Source of the DNA: Sediminibacterium sp. UBA657
GTDB lineage: Bacteria > Bacteroidota > Bacteroidia > Chitinophagales > Chitinophagaceae
Length of the DNA: 64,000 nucleotides
Assembly: GCA_002299885.1 (NCBI GenBank)
Contig: DBOB01000002.1
Location: 124,298-188,297, forward strand
Reading direction: 5' to 3'
In this document: one piece after another, positions 27,272 to 36,032 of the stretch
Layout of the letters: the number at the start of each line of letters is the position of its first letter
Position numbering within the stretch: position 1 is the stretch's first letter
Translations under genes and position numbers: made by a program
Notes under the pieces: model-generated
What the model saw: only the letters and a program-made list of their open reading frames with translations
The model's database searches: none
What the model was told of the DNA's origin: nothing

Positions 27272-27302
27272 AAAAAATATCCCGATGTGCTACACCGGGA
27301 TA
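27272..27302 (-). terminator. Terminator downstream of accD
   Basis: On the minus strand, TATCCCGGTGT pairs with ACATCGGGATA around an AGC loop (with one G-T pair) and is followed by six Ts. It ends the accD unit just before the smpB start codon. Confidence 0.85.
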
Positions 27303-27337
27303 CAAAAGTACTATTTAAAATTGATTTCTTTTTGGCA

Positions 27338-28258
27338 TTAACTTCTGAACATAAATGCCACTTCTGACAATTTTTGCTTCAGTTCTTTTCTATCCACAAT
27401 AAAATCAAGGAATCCGTGTTCTAATAAGAACTCAGAACGTTGGAATCCGGGAGGTAAATCTTTCTTAATGGTTTCTTTAATAACCCTAGGGCCAGCAAAA
27501 CCAATCAATGCACCTGGTTCTGCAATATTTAGATCGCCTAACATACCAAAGCTGGCAGATATACCACCAAATGTTGGATCGGTAAGCAAGGAGATGAATG
27601 GTAATTTAGCATCACTTAACTGAGATAATTTTCCACTTGTTTTGGCTAATTGCATTAAGCTAAATGCACTTTCCATCATACGAGCGCCACCACTTTTACT
27701 AATCACTAAAAAGGGAAGTCTATGTTGAATACAATAATCTACTGCACGACTAAATTTTTCTCCCATTACACTTCCTAATGATCCACCTATGAATTCAAAA
27801 TCCATACATGCAACAACATAACCTTCGCCATTCATTTTACCAACACCAACACGCATAGAATCTTTCAAATCTGTTTTAGAATGAATTTCGTCTAAACGTT
27901 TTTGGTAATTTTTTAGATCTGTAAAATTAAGCGCGTCCTTACTTTTTATTTCATCAAAAAGTACAGTAAATTCTTGGTTGTCAAATAAGATGGCAAAATA
28001 TTCATCACTACCAATACGGTGGTGATAATTACACTTATCACATATGTACAAATTCTCTTTTAATTCAGAACTAGTACAAATATGATTACAAGTTGGACAC
28101 TTCGTCCATAAACCTTCTGGTGTCTCTTTTTTATCTGCGGTTGAAGTACTAATGCCTTTACGGATTCTTTTAAACCATCTAGATTTATCCGCCGCATCAG
28201 AATGATTTAATTCTTCTCCTGTTAGGTTCACTTCAATATCTTCTACTTTTTCACGCAT
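27338..28258 (-). CDS. accD: Acetyl-CoA carboxylase carboxyltransferase subunit beta
   Basis: Transfers CO2 from carboxybiotin to acetyl-CoA, the first committed step of fatty-acid synthesis, together with AccA. The N-terminal four-cysteine zinc ribbon (CPTCNHIC ... CDKC, about 54-76) is intact. The crotonase-like core includes the [20 protein letters not shown] oxyanion-hole region, [16 protein letters not shown], and [14 protein letters not shown]. It has 306 residues. It lies 11 bp downstream of the aldolase gene on the same strand, so the two are probably co-transcribed. Confidence 0.95.
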   Translation of the reverse strand: MREKVEDIEVNLTGEELNHSDAADKSRWFKRIRKGISTSTADKKETPEGLWTKCPTCNHICTSSELKENLYICDKCNYHHRIGSDEYFAILFDNQEFTVLFDEIKSKDALNFTDLKNYQKRLDEIHSKTDLKDSMRVGVGKMNGEGYVVACMDFEFIGGSLGSVMGEKFSRAVDYCIQHRLPFLVISKSGGARMMESAFSLMQLAKTSGKLSQLSDAKLPFISLLTDPTFGGISASFGMLGDLNIAEPGALIGFAGPRVIKETIKKDLPPGFQRSEFLLEHGFLDFIVDRKELKQKLSEVAFMFRS

Positions 28259-28269
28259 AGGGGACTAAT

Positions 28270-29337
28270 TTAAGCGTTTCTATTGATACAATTTAAGTCG
28301 TCAAATGATTGCTCTAGACGTTTGATGAAAGACTCTTCGCCTTTTCTCAACCAAACTCTTGGGTCATAATATTTTTTATTTGGCTTATCTGCGCCTTCAG
28401 GGTTACCTAATTGAGTTTGAAGAAAAGCTTCATTCTTTTTGTAGTAACCTAGTACACCTTCCCAGAAAGCCCACTGTAAGTCGGTATCTAAATTCATTTT
28501 AATTGCCCCATATCCAATCGCTTCTCTAATTTGATTTTGAGGAGAACCGGATCCACCATGGAATACAAAATAAACTGGTTTAGGTGCTGTGCCTAATGTC
28601 TTTTCAATATGCAATTGACTATTGTGTAAAATTTCAGGTTTTAATTCCACATTGCCTGGACTGTATACACCGTGTACATTACCAAATGCAGCAGCAACCG
28701 TGAATAAATTACCAACTTTCCCTAATTCAGTATATGCATAAGCAACGTGTTCTGGTTGCGTATATAATTTATCATTTTCAATTCCACTATTATCAACGCC
28801 ATCTTCCTCACCACCTGTTACACCTAATTCAATTTCAATACCCATGCCCAATGGTGCCATACGTTTGAAGAATTCTACAGAGGTTTGAATATTCTCTTCG
28901 ATTGGTTCTTCAGATAAATCTAACATATGAGAACTGAACAAAGGTTGTCCATGTAATTTGTGGTATTTTTCACTCTCGTCAATTAAAGCACTGATCCATG
29001 GTAACCATTTTTTGGATGCATGGTCGGTATGTAAAACCACAGGTACATCATAAAACTTTGCAACCTGGTGTACATGTAATGCACCTGCTATCGCACCTTG
29101 AATATTGGCTTGTAAATTATCATTTGGCATACCCTTGCCTGCAATAAATTGGGCACCACCGTTAGAAAATTGAATGATGATAGGAGACTTTACTTTAGCT
29201 GCTGTTTCAATGGCTGCATTGATAGTATCAGTTCCTGTTGTATTCACTGCTGGGATGGCAAAATTATTTGATTTTGCATCGTTGTATAAAGCTTCTAATT
29301 CCTTACCGTATAAAACACCCGATCTGTACTTATTCAT
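28270..29337 (-). CDS. fbaA: Class II fructose-bisphosphate aldolase
   Basis: Zinc-dependent cleavage of fructose 1,6-bisphosphate in glycolysis and its reversal in gluconeogenesis. Visible motifs are NFAIPAVNTTGTDTINAA (about 25), the zinc histidine in VVLHTDHASKKWL (about 110), the EIELGVTGGEEDGV loop (about 178), FGNVHGVYSPGN (about 220) and HGGSGSP (about 265). The 355-residue length and the insertion pattern match class IIA (E. coli FbaA). Adjacent to accD. Confidence 0.95.
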   Translation of the reverse strand: MNKYRSGVLYGKELEALYNDAKSNNFAIPAVNTTGTDTINAAIETAAKVKSPIIIQFSNGGAQFIAGKGMPNDNLQANIQGAIAGALHVHQVAKFYDVPVVLHTDHASKKWLPWISALIDESEKYHKLHGQPLFSSHMLDLSEEPIEENIQTSVEFFKRMAPLGMGIEIELGVTGGEEDGVDNSGIENDKLYTQPEHVAYAYTELGKVGNLFTVAAAFGNVHGVYSPGNVELKPEILHNSQLHIEKTLGTAPKPVYFVFHGGSGSPQNQIREAIGYGAIKMNLDTDLQWAFWEGVLGYYKKNEAFLQTQLGNPEGADKPNKKYYDPRVWLRKGEESFIKRLEQSFDDLNCINRNA

Positions 29338-29413
29338 TGTTTAATTATTGAGTTACAAATATACAATTTAAGCGCCAAACAGATGTTAGCAAGGCCTTAA
29401 AATCCAGCTGTCA

Positions 29414-30391
29414 TTAGTCTATAAATCCTTTAGATTTCATCCAATCGTCATTGTATACTTTACCAACATACCTGCTTCCGTGATCATGGAAGACGCAAAC
29501 AACCACATCGGTTGGTTTCAATCTATCTTTTAATTGTAAAAGCCCTTGAAAACAGCTTCCTGCACTATATCCACAAAATAAGCCTTCTTCTTTTGCTAGT
29601 CTTCTTGTCATCAATGCGCCTTCTTTATCTGGCACTTGTTCAAAATGGTCAATGACAGACATATCATAGTTTGCTGGAACAAAATCTTCACCAAAACCTT
29701 CCGCAATATATGGGTGCACATAGGCCATATCCACTTCGCCTGTTTTAAAATAATGGGTTAACAAAGAACCTATTGGATCAATTGCCCAAACTTGAATATT
29801 TGGATTTTGTTCTTTTAAATATTTAGCTGTACCAGTGATGGTGCCACCTGTTCCTGCAGTACAAACAAAATGCGTGATTTTACCTTCTGTTTGACGCCAA
29901 ATTTCTGGCCCCGTTGTTTCATAATGTGCTTGCCTGTTGGCCAGGTTATCATATTGATTAAAGAAATGTGAGTTCGGGATTTCCCCTGCCAATTTCCTTG
30001 CGACAGAATAATAACTTCTTGGGTCTTCTGGTTCAACATTGGTAGGGCAGACAATTACTTCGGCACCCACAGCCCTTAATATATCCATCTTCTCTTTACT
30101 TTGCTTATCGGTTGTAGTAAAGATGCATTTATATCCTTTTACAACTGCAGCTAGGGCTAAGCCCATTCCAGTGTTTCCACTAGTACATTCAATGATGGTA
30201 CCGCCTGGTTTTAATTTACCTTCTGCTTCGGCTACCTCCACCATTTTTAAAGCCATTCGGTCTTTGATAGAATTGCCTGGATTAAAGTAGTCCACTTTAG
30301 CTAGGATGGTTCCAGGAATGCCCTCACTTACTTTATTTAAACGAATGATTGGCGTATTGCCAATTGTTTCTAAAACGTTGTTTAACCACAT
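29414..30391 (-). CDS. PLP-dependent cysteine synthase / cystathionine beta-synthase-like enzyme
   Basis: Fold-type II PLP enzyme acting on serine or O-acetylserine. The PLP lysine is in NPGNSIKDRM (about 44), the substrate loop is TSGNTGMGLALA, the phosphate-binding loop is GTGGTITGTA, and GYSAGS comes near the C-terminus. The open frame reaches 30493 and would overlap plsX, so the ATG at 30391 (MWLNNVLETIGNTP) is chosen, giving 325 residues. Overall wording, such as GLFCGYSAGS and SVIDHFEQVPDKEG, is closer to the catalytic core of cystathionine beta-synthases than to CysK, but no CBS regulatory domain follows. Which reaction predominates cannot be read from the sequence. Confidence 0.8.
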   Translation of the reverse strand: MWLNNVLETIGNTPIIRLNKVSEGIPGTILAKVDYFNPGNSIKDRMALKMVEVAEAEGKLKPGGTIIECTSGNTGMGLALAAVVKGYKCIFTTTDKQSKEKMDILRAVGAEVIVCPTNVEPEDPRSYYSVARKLAGEIPNSHFFNQYDNLANRQAHYETTGPEIWRQTEGKITHFVCTAGTGGTITGTAKYLKEQNPNIQVWAIDPIGSLLTHYFKTGEVDMAYVHPYIAEGFGEDFVPANYDMSVIDHFEQVPDKEGALMTRRLAKEEGLFCGYSAGSCFQGLLQLKDRLKPTDVVVCVFHDHGSRYVGKVYNDDWMKSKGFID

Positions 30392-30440
30392 AAAATGTGT
30401 TGCTTTAATTGAGGGTGAAATTAAGTTAAAAAAACTAAAA

Positions 30441-31385
30441 CTATTGGATGTTAGCAAAATTGCTAGTGATGATTTCGCAGAACTTGGTATCAATCATTTT
30501 TTCAGCTAAAGCAATCATATTTGAAAATGCTTTGGCGTTGCTTATACCATGACCAATAATGACTGGCTTGTTCACACCTAGGACAGGCGTGCCCCCATAA
30601 TTTTCGAAGTGGAAACGGCCAAAAAAGGAGTCTTTTTCTAGACCCTGATGTGCTGCAGCATCATACATGGCTTCTGCAGTTTTTAAGATCACATTTCCAG
30701 TAAATCCATCACAAACTATGACATCAGATTTGTCGTTAAAAACATCACGACCTTCAACATTCCCAATGAATTGGATATGGGTATTTTCTTTTAAGAGTGG
30801 GTAAGTGGCTTGTGCTAATAAATTGCCTTTACCTTCTTCTTCTCCTACATTTAATAAACCTACAGTAGGCGCATTAATATTTAGAATATGCTTTGAATAT
30901 AAATTGCCTAAGATGGCAAATTGATTTAGTTGTTCAGGCTTACAATCCGTATTCAAGCCTACGTCTACTAAGATGCCTGTGTTACCATTTAATTTTGGAA
31001 GAAGCGTTGCAATAGTCGGTCTTAAAACACCTTTAATTGGTTTGATGCTAAACATGGCACCAACCAACATGGCTCCTGTATTTCCGGCACTTAAAAATGC
31101 ATCAATCTTGCCTTCGGCTAAATAACGAAAACCAATTGCAATAGAAGAGTTGGGTTTTTCTTTTAAGGCTTTGGTAGGATGCTCATGGTATCCAATGACT
31201 TCTGGTGCATCTACTAAATGCAAAAAAGGTGAAGCAATCCCATGCTGCTGAAAGATTCCTTCCAACTGGGTTGCATCACCTATGCAAAATAAATTGTGTT
31301 GATTATTGGATAGATATTGTTGTACGCCTTTAACAGCTTCGAGTGGAGCAAAATCACCACCCATCATATCTATACCAATGTTCAT
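30441..31385 (-). CDS. plsX: Phosphate acyltransferase PlsX
   Basis: Converts acyl-ACP to acyl-phosphate, the acyl donor for PlsY in phospholipid synthesis. The N-terminus IGIDMMGGDFAP and the internal stretches SAGNTGAMLVGAM, GLLNVGEEEGKGN and DGFTGNVILKTAEAM are family hallmarks. Its 314 residues are normal. It follows rpmF by 7 bp in the widely conserved yceD-rpmF-plsX operon. fabH, often next, is absent here; the CBS-like gene follows instead. Confidence 0.95.
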   Translation of the reverse strand: MNIGIDMMGGDFAPLEAVKGVQQYLSNNQHNLFCIGDATQLEGIFQQHGIASPFLHLVDAPEVIGYHEHPTKALKEKPNSSIAIGFRYLAEGKIDAFLSAGNTGAMLVGAMFSIKPIKGVLRPTIATLLPKLNGNTGILVDVGLNTDCKPEQLNQFAILGNLYSKHILNINAPTVGLLNVGEEEGKGNLLAQATYPLLKENTHIQFIGNVEGRDVFNDKSDVIVCDGFTGNVILKTAEAMYDAAAHQGLEKDSFFGRFHFENYGGTPVLGVNKPVIIGHGISNAKAFSNMIALAEKMIDTKFCEIITSNFANIQ

Positions 31386-31392
31386 TGAACAA

Positions 31393-31587
31393 TTATGCTT
31401 TTAAAGGTGCCTTCTCAGCTACTAATTTTCCTTTATAGAATAATTTTCCTTCTTGAACGTGCGCACGATGACGAACGTGGATTTCTCCAGTTGTACCATC
31501 TTTGCTTAATGTTACTTCTTGAGCAACATAGTGTGTTCTTCTTTTAGCGCTACGTTGTTGTGAGTGTCTGCGTTTAGGATTAGGCAT
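31393..31587 (-). CDS. rpmF: 50S ribosomal protein L32
   Basis: Small basic ribosomal protein of 64 residues beginning MPNPKRRHSQQRSAKRRTH. The zinc-binding cysteines found in some L32 proteins are not present; this is the cysteine-free form. It lies between yceD and plsX in the conserved operon. Confidence 0.96.
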   Translation of the reverse strand: MPNPKRRHSQQRSAKRRTHYVAQEVTLSKDGTTGEIHVRHRAHVQEGKLFYKGKLVAEKAPLKA

Positions 31588-31636
31588 CTCTTATTTTTTA
31601 AATTTTTACTATATTTTATTTTCTATTCTACTTTTA

Positions 31637-32194
31637 TCAATCATTTCCGTCCAGATCCTTGAACTGATCCAATCCTTTCCAAAGCGTTTTTGATGTCGCA
31701 TCGGTAGGAGGGTTTTCATTAAAGAAATTGAGCTGGTCTATCACTTTTTGGTTACATGTTGATTTTCCTTTTTCATCCAATTTGCAAATATGTTGCAAAG
31801 GAACGCTAAGGCTAATAAATTCGTAAATCCAATTGGCTATAGACAAGTGACTATCGTTACGGTCTAAGTAAAAAATGTCAGGATCTTCCTCCTCGCTATT
31901 CATCTTGTCGGCGTTATCAACTAGTTTTACAACTAAGTTAAATTCGTCCCAAAGTTGAACGGTAAGTGGATTCCCACATCTATCACAAATGGTATCAATG
32001 GTCCCGTCAATATCAAAATGCAATTGCATAAATCCTGAGTGCTTATCCATAAGGAGCTTCACCTTGGTTTGACAATTGCTGAAATCTTGTGGTCCAAAAT
32101 CTAAAAAGAACTGATCCTCAATACGGTACTCAAACTCATGCGCTCCAGCTGTCAAGCCAACAAATGGAATTTCAAATGTCCTGTTATGGCCCAT
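31637..32194 (-). CDS. DUF177 / YceD-family protein
   Basis: A 185-residue protein of the DUF177 (YceD) family, almost always encoded upstream of L32 and implicated in 23S rRNA accumulation. Two cysteine pairs are visible, CDRC (about 80) and C...C in ICKLDEKGKSTC (about 147-157), which could bind a metal. It is first in the yceD-rpmF-plsX operon and is served by the best-formed promoter in the window. Confidence 0.85.
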   Translation of the reverse strand: MGHNRTFEIPFVGLTAGAHEFEYRIEDQFFLDFGPQDFSNCQTKVKLLMDKHSGFMQLHFDIDGTIDTICDRCGNPLTVQLWDEFNLVVKLVDNADKMNSEEEDPDIFYLDRNDSHLSIANWIYEFISLSVPLQHICKLDEKGKSTCNQKVIDQLNFFNENPPTDATSKTLWKGLDQFKDLDGND

Positions 32195-32213
32195 AACCGT
32201 ACTTTAAGGGTTG

Positions 32214-32244
32214 CAAAGTTAGTAAAAATAGGTCAAAAGACAAA
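32214..32244 (-). promoter_or_regulatory. Bacteroidota-type promoter for yceD-rpmF-plsX
   Basis: On the minus strand, TTTG (32244-32241) is followed 19 bp later by TAACTTTG (32221-32214), matching the -33 TTTG and -7 TANNTTTG consensus at the right spacing. The yceD start codon lies 19 bp further on. Confidence 0.55.
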
Positions 32245-32281
32245 GTTTATACTAATTTTACTAGATAATTATTCTCAGCAA

Positions 32282-33430
32282 ATGTATCGATTTAGACCGG
32301 CTTGGAGCAAGTTCATTTTACCAACCATATGGGTGCTTCTATTTGCTGTCTGCATACTTGCGCCAAATTATCCAAATTTAGTTGCAACCTACTATAACCA
32401 AGGCTTCTTTAAATATTGGACAATTGGTTTGAGGTGGTTGTTTGGCAGCTTACCATTTGCATTGGGAGAGTTGGTTTATGTAATTGCTATTATATTATTG
32501 ATTATCAATGTAATAAGATATATTACTTCATTAAAAAGATTGAATCAAATTTGGCAAAAAATTGGTTTTATCTTGTATAAGCTTGCTTGGTTAGGCATCC
32601 GATTATTTGTGGTTTTTCAGTTTATTTGGGGCTTCAATTACATGCAACCAGACCCAACAAATGCTTTTAATTTAAAAGTGCAAACCCCTAAAAACGTCCA
32701 AATTGCACAAACCGAGCTCAATCAATTGACCAATGAACTGATTCAGGAACTTAACCAAACCAGGAAAGAACTATCCAAGAATAATGAGATAGCCCCCAAT
32801 TTTGAACAAACTTTAGCAAAAGTGCAGGATGCTTATGGTAGGATATCAAAGGCATATCCTAAGCTTCATGTTCAAAATCAAAGTGTCAAAAAAGCAATCT
32901 TCCCCAATTTGGGGGATTACATTGGATTTCTAGCTTTTTATCAACCCATCACAGCAGAAGCGATTATACGTTCAGACCTACCCATGATGACCCAGCCTTA
33001 TACCATTGCACATGAAATGGCGCATCAATTAGGCTATGCATCAGAAACAGAAGCCAATTTCATAGCTTTTGTGGTTGCCAACGAAGCCAATGACCCGATG
33101 TTAAGGTATTCCATGTTATTGCAAATGTTCACTTATGCCCAGGATGCACAATTATTATTAATTGCAGGAACAAAAGGGTTTGATGCATGGAAAGTACAGA
33201 TTGCAGAGAATAAAGCAATCTTAAGTCCAGCTGTATTAAAAGATAGAGCAGAGATTAAAGCTTTTTTTGTTGCAAGAGCAGGGAAGCAAATTCAAGCATC
33301 CAATGAGTTGTATGATCAATTTTTAAAATGGAATCAACAAGCTGCAGGTTTGGATAGCTATGCAGATGTACTGAAGTGGGTTAGGGCGTATCGTCTTAAA
33401 ACTGATTCTTCCACATCATACTCTCGATAG
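32282..33430 (+). CDS. DUF3810 family membrane zincin-like protein
   Basis: A 382-residue protein with three N-terminal transmembrane helices (about 8-30, 55-78, 98-118) and a C-terminal domain carrying HEMAHQLGYASETEANF, an HExxH motif with a downstream glutamate as in gluzincin metallopeptidases. The frame opens at 32138 but overlaps yceD; the ATG at 32282 (MYRFRPAWSKF) fits the membrane topology. DUF3810 is widespread in Bacteroidota and Firmicutes with no established function; peptidase activity is inferred from the motif. Its last 35 bp overlap the convergent dcd gene. Confidence 0.8.
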   Translation: MYRFRPAWSKFILPTIWVLLFAVCILAPNYPNLVATYYNQGFFKYWTIGLRWLFGSLPFALGELVYVIAIILLIINVIRYITSLKRLNQIWQKIGFILYKLAWLGIRLFVVFQFIWGFNYMQPDPTNAFNLKVQTPKNVQIAQTELNQLTNELIQELNQTRKELSKNNEIAPNFEQTLAKVQDAYGRISKAYPKLHVQNQSVKKAIFPNLGDYIGFLAFYQPITAEAIIRSDLPMMTQPYTIAHEMAHQLGYASETEANFIAFVVANEANDPMLRYSMLLQMFTYAQDAQLLLIAGTKGFDAWKVQIAENKAILSPAVLKDRAEIKAFFVARAGKQIQASNELYDQFLKWNQQAAGLDSYADVLKWVRAYRLKTDSSTSYSR

Positions 33431-33932
33431 GCTTTTCAGGCTGTCCGCTATACTTTGCGTTTTTCTTTTGATTGTATTTAACTTCTATTTCTCCATCAAC
33501 AGGGAAGTAAATCAATTGACCAATTGGCATCCCTTTATAAACTCGAACAGGTTGTTTAACAGAAATTTCTAGGGTCCAATAACCACAGAAACCAACATCA
33601 CCTTTACCAGCGGTTGCGTGAATATCAATACCCAAACGACCAGTAGATGATTTACCTTCTAAAAAAGGTACATGCGCATGTGTTTCTGTATATTCCAAAG
33701 TAACACCTAAATAAAAACCAGTTGGCTCTAATACAAATCCTTCATCAGGAATTTCAAAATAGCTAATGGTATTGTGCGCTTTTGCGTCTAGTACTGCATT
33801 GTCATAGGTGGCCAACCATTTTCCAAGATGCACGTCATAACTATTGCTTCCAAGATCTTTACGATCGTATGGTTCAATTTTAATGGTTCCTTTTTGGATT
33901 TCTTCTAGTATGCGTGTATCTGATAATATCAT
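33396..33932 (-). CDS. dcd: dCTP deaminase
   Basis: Deaminates dCTP to dUTP for thymidylate synthesis. Family motifs are MILSDTRILEEI at the start, RKDLGSNSYDVHLG (about 25-38), FLEGKSSTGRLGIDIHATAGKGDVGFCGYWTLEI (about 95-130), including the SSxGR and catalytic glutamate region. The longer frame from 33977 adds 15 unlikely residues, so the ATG at 33932 is used (178 residues). It overlaps the 3' end of the DUF3810 gene and diverges from the phosphopantetheinyl transferase. Confidence 0.93.
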   Translation of the reverse strand: MILSDTRILEEIQKGTIKIEPYDRKDLGSNSYDVHLGKWLATYDNAVLDAKAHNTISYFEIPDEGFVLEPTGFYLGVTLEYTETHAHVPFLEGKSSTGRLGIDIHATAGKGDVGFCGYWTLEISVKQPVRVYKGMPIGQLIYFPVDGEIEVKYNQKKNAKYSGQPEKPIESMMWKNQF

Positions 33933-33955
33933 CTTAATCGATTTATGTTTAATTT

Positions 33956-33975
33956 CGGTCTTTAAAACAGACCGC
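33956..33975. promoter_or_regulatory. Short inverted repeat between dcd and phosphopantetheinyl transferase
   Basis: CGGTCT and AGACCG flank TTTAAAAC in the 56-bp gap between the two divergent genes. It may be an operator, but the arms are only 6 bp. Confidence 0.25.
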
Positions 33976-33988
33976 AATCTAATTCAAA

Positions 33989-34612
33989 ATGCCTTTCTTT
34001 TATCAACAAAATATTAACGAGACAGCTCATTTAGCTATTTGGTCTATCCAAGAACCTGCATCTTTTTTTGAAACAGATGTACAGCTTGCTGTACCCATTG
34101 CCAACGAGGAAAGAAGGACACAACATTTGGCGGTAAGGTTGTTGTTTAAATTAATGATGCCTGACGCAGATTTGAGTCAATTGGTGATGGCAGATAATGG
34201 GAAACCCTATTTAATTGGATTGCCTTTTCATTTTTCATTTTCACATTGTAAGGGTTACGCAGCATGTGCGGTAGACGATCAACCGATAGGCATAGATATC
34301 GAAATCATACATCCGCGCATTTCAAAAGTGGCCCATAAGTTTTTAAACGATCAGGAGAAAGCAATGATTGAAACTTTGGATGAAAAAAACCAATTGAATC
34401 AGTTGGCATTTTTATGGGCAGCCAAAGAAGCGATGTATAAAAAGTACGAACAATTGGGGATTGATTTTGCGAAGGATTTTAATATCCTTGAATTAACCAA
34501 TGGGGATAGGGGAATTGTGCCAGCAATAATTTTACATAAAGGAAGCAATATCAATGTACATTTAGATTACCATTTTGGCATGGACTATATCTGCGTGACA
34601 TGTTATCACTAA
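33989..34612 (+). CDS. 4'-phosphopantetheinyl transferase (Sfp/AcpT-like)
   Basis: Transfers the phosphopantetheine arm of CoA to acyl or peptidyl carrier proteins. The magnesium and CoA-binding motif GIDIEIIHPR (about 97-106) and the second motif WAAKEAMYKKY (about 148-158) are intact. The upstream FHFSFSHCKGYAACAV segment is typical of the Sfp branch. At 207 residues it is at the short end of the Sfp class and longer than AcpS. No polyketide or peptide synthetase is nearby, so it may be the general carrier-protein enzyme. Confidence 0.85.
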   Translation: MPFFYQQNINETAHLAIWSIQEPASFFETDVQLAVPIANEERRTQHLAVRLLFKLMMPDADLSQLVMADNGKPYLIGLPFHFSFSHCKGYAACAVDDQPIGIDIEIIHPRISKVAHKFLNDQEKAMIETLDEKNQLNQLAFLWAAKEAMYKKYEQLGIDFAKDFNILELTNGDRGIVPAIILHKGSNINVHLDYHFGMDYICVTCYH

Positions 34613-34627
34613 TTATTCTTTAGAATA

Positions 34628-35833
34628 TTATTCTTCCTCTAGACCAAGTGTAGTATCATCTTCAAGTAAATCCAAATGAATAGCGTCAGCACCTGCGATG
34701 CCTTCGATAGATCCTTTTATGTGCATAGCATTGAGTAATACTTTTTCTAGTTGTTTCTCTCTTGCTTTCCAGAGTTTTTCCATAGCGTCTCTTTCTTTTT
34801 GAATACTAGAACGCATTTGTCTAAAACCTTCGCCAACAGCCTTCCATTGTTCGCTGAATTCATTGCTCGTTAAGTAGTCGTAAAGAAAACTCATTTTGTC
34901 TCCTTTATTTACTTGACTCTTCTTTGCATCATGAATTTTCAGAATCGCATTTCTTAATAATAATGCGACACTCTTAACTTCTTGGAAAGAGCAAATATAT
35001 ACGCCGTCTTTTTCGCCAAAACGATCCAATTCTTTAGGGAAGGTTTGCGTTACAATCACTGCAATGTCTGCGCCTTGACTGCGCATATCCGCTTTTAATT
35101 TATCAATCCACTCTTGGTTAAAGTCCTTGGTTCTTTTACTTTCATAAATAATTTTACCAGCTTCTTGCCCAAGACTATTGCGCACCATTTGAATACAATC
35201 TGCGCCGCGAACACCTTTTCCAACTTCTGAAATCTGGTCAAAAGGGAAGCTTGTCTTAAGTAATTCTTCCAATAATAATTCTTGTACTTCCCCTTGCATT
35301 TGCATACTGCCTTGCTCTGCTTTACGACGCATTTCTTCGGCAAGTTTTCGTTGGTCTTCTAATTGCTTTTCTAGTTCTTTTACTTTCAACACATGCTCCT
35401 GGTCTTTAATAGATAGGCGTTCTGCTTCTTCCTTTTGTATTTGTGCTTTTAAACTTTCTCTTTCTGTATTTAATTTTCTTTGTAATTCTAATTCAAGTTC
35501 AGCTTCCTTGGCTTGAATTGCTTGCACTTGTTTTAAGAATTCTAATTCTTTTTGTCTGAATTCATTCACCTGCTTGCTCATATTGGCTTCGTTGTCTTGC
35601 ATCAACTTAAGCTTGTGTTCATACTCGCCTGCAATATTCTTTTTTAATTGGTCTGTTAATTCGTTCTGAATTTTTGTTTTTTGTTCCGCCAATAATAGAT
35701 TGGTTTCTTCCTCCTTCTTTTTTTGCCAATCGGTCATCTTGCCACGCAATTCTTTTTCAATCTCGTCGCGAATAGCGTCGGTTGGTTCAAAGCTATGTTG
35801 ACACTTGGGGCAGGTTACGTTGTAGTTTGACAT
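34628..35833 (-). CDS. DUF2130 domain protein
   Basis: A 401-residue protein with a CPKC zinc-finger-like start (one CxxC, then HSFEPTDAI), a long charged coiled coil (about 25-195, rich in Glu, Lys and Gln) and a C-terminal DUF2130 domain (about 200-385). The last contains IIYESKRTKDFNQEWIDKLKADM, VTQTFPKEL and DGVYICSF, and has been compared with restriction-endonuclease-like folds because of its E-x-K signature; that relation is an inference. The ATG at 35833 (MSNYNVTCPKC) is preferred to 35848. No known partner lies beside it. Confidence 0.8.
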   Translation of the reverse strand: MSNYNVTCPKCQHSFEPTDAIRDEIEKELRGKMTDWQKKKEEETNLLLAEQKTKIQNELTDQLKKNIAGEYEHKLKLMQDNEANMSKQVNEFRQKELEFLKQVQAIQAKEAELELELQRKLNTERESLKAQIQKEEAERLSIKDQEHVLKVKELEKQLEDQRKLAEEMRRKAEQGSMQMQGEVQELLLEELLKTSFPFDQISEVGKGVRGADCIQMVRNSLGQEAGKIIYESKRTKDFNQEWIDKLKADMRSQGADIAVIVTQTFPKELDRFGEKDGVYICSFQEVKSVALLLRNAILKIHDAKKSQVNKGDKMSFLYDYLTSNEFSEQWKAVGEGFRQMRSSIQKERDAMEKLWKAREKQLEKVLLNAMHIKGSIEGIAGADAIHLDLLEDDTTLGLEEE

Positions 35834-35894
35834 GGTACAAAGATGCAAAAAAATATAACAGCCTCATTAAATTTCTGTAATTTTGAACTCCAAG

Positions 35895-35980
35895 GCGGAG
35901 GTGGCGAAATTGGTAGACGCACTACCTTGAGGTGGTAGCGCCCATACCCGGGCGTGGGAGTTCGAATCTCCTCTTCCGCA
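35895..35980 (+). tRNA. tRNA-Leu (anticodon GAG)
   Basis: An 86-nt class II tRNA. The acceptor GCGGAGG pairs with CTTCCGC with one G-T pair, the D-arm has AATTGGTAGA, the anticodon stem CTACC/GGTAG encloses loop TTGAGGT (anticodon GAG), the variable arm is CGCCC/GGGCG, and the T-loop is TTCGAAT. The discriminator is A, and CCA is not encoded. It reads CUC and CUU codons. Confidence 0.95.
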
Positions 35981-35982
35981 CA

Positions 35983-36016
35983 AAAAAGCCCTTCCGTCAA
36001 TCGGGAGGGCTTTTTG
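35983..36016 (+). terminator. Terminator after tRNA-Leu(GAG)
   Basis: The stem AAAAAGCCCTTCCG pairs with CGGGAGGGCTTTTT (one G-T pair), loop TCAAT, ending in a T-run. Its symmetry also allows it to stop the convergent DUF2911 gene. Confidence 0.85.
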
Positions 36017-36032
36017 AAAACATGTATCAATA

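Noticed and set aside
34628..35833. Defence-system nuclease (DUF2130)
   Set aside because: A restriction-like E-x-K motif is suggestive, but no methylase, helicase or other defence gene is adjacent and the family is widespread as a single gene.
35815..36030. Minus-strand frame across the tRNA-Leu(GAG) gene
   Set aside because: It overlaps a fully folded tRNA and its terminator, so the frame is a chance product.
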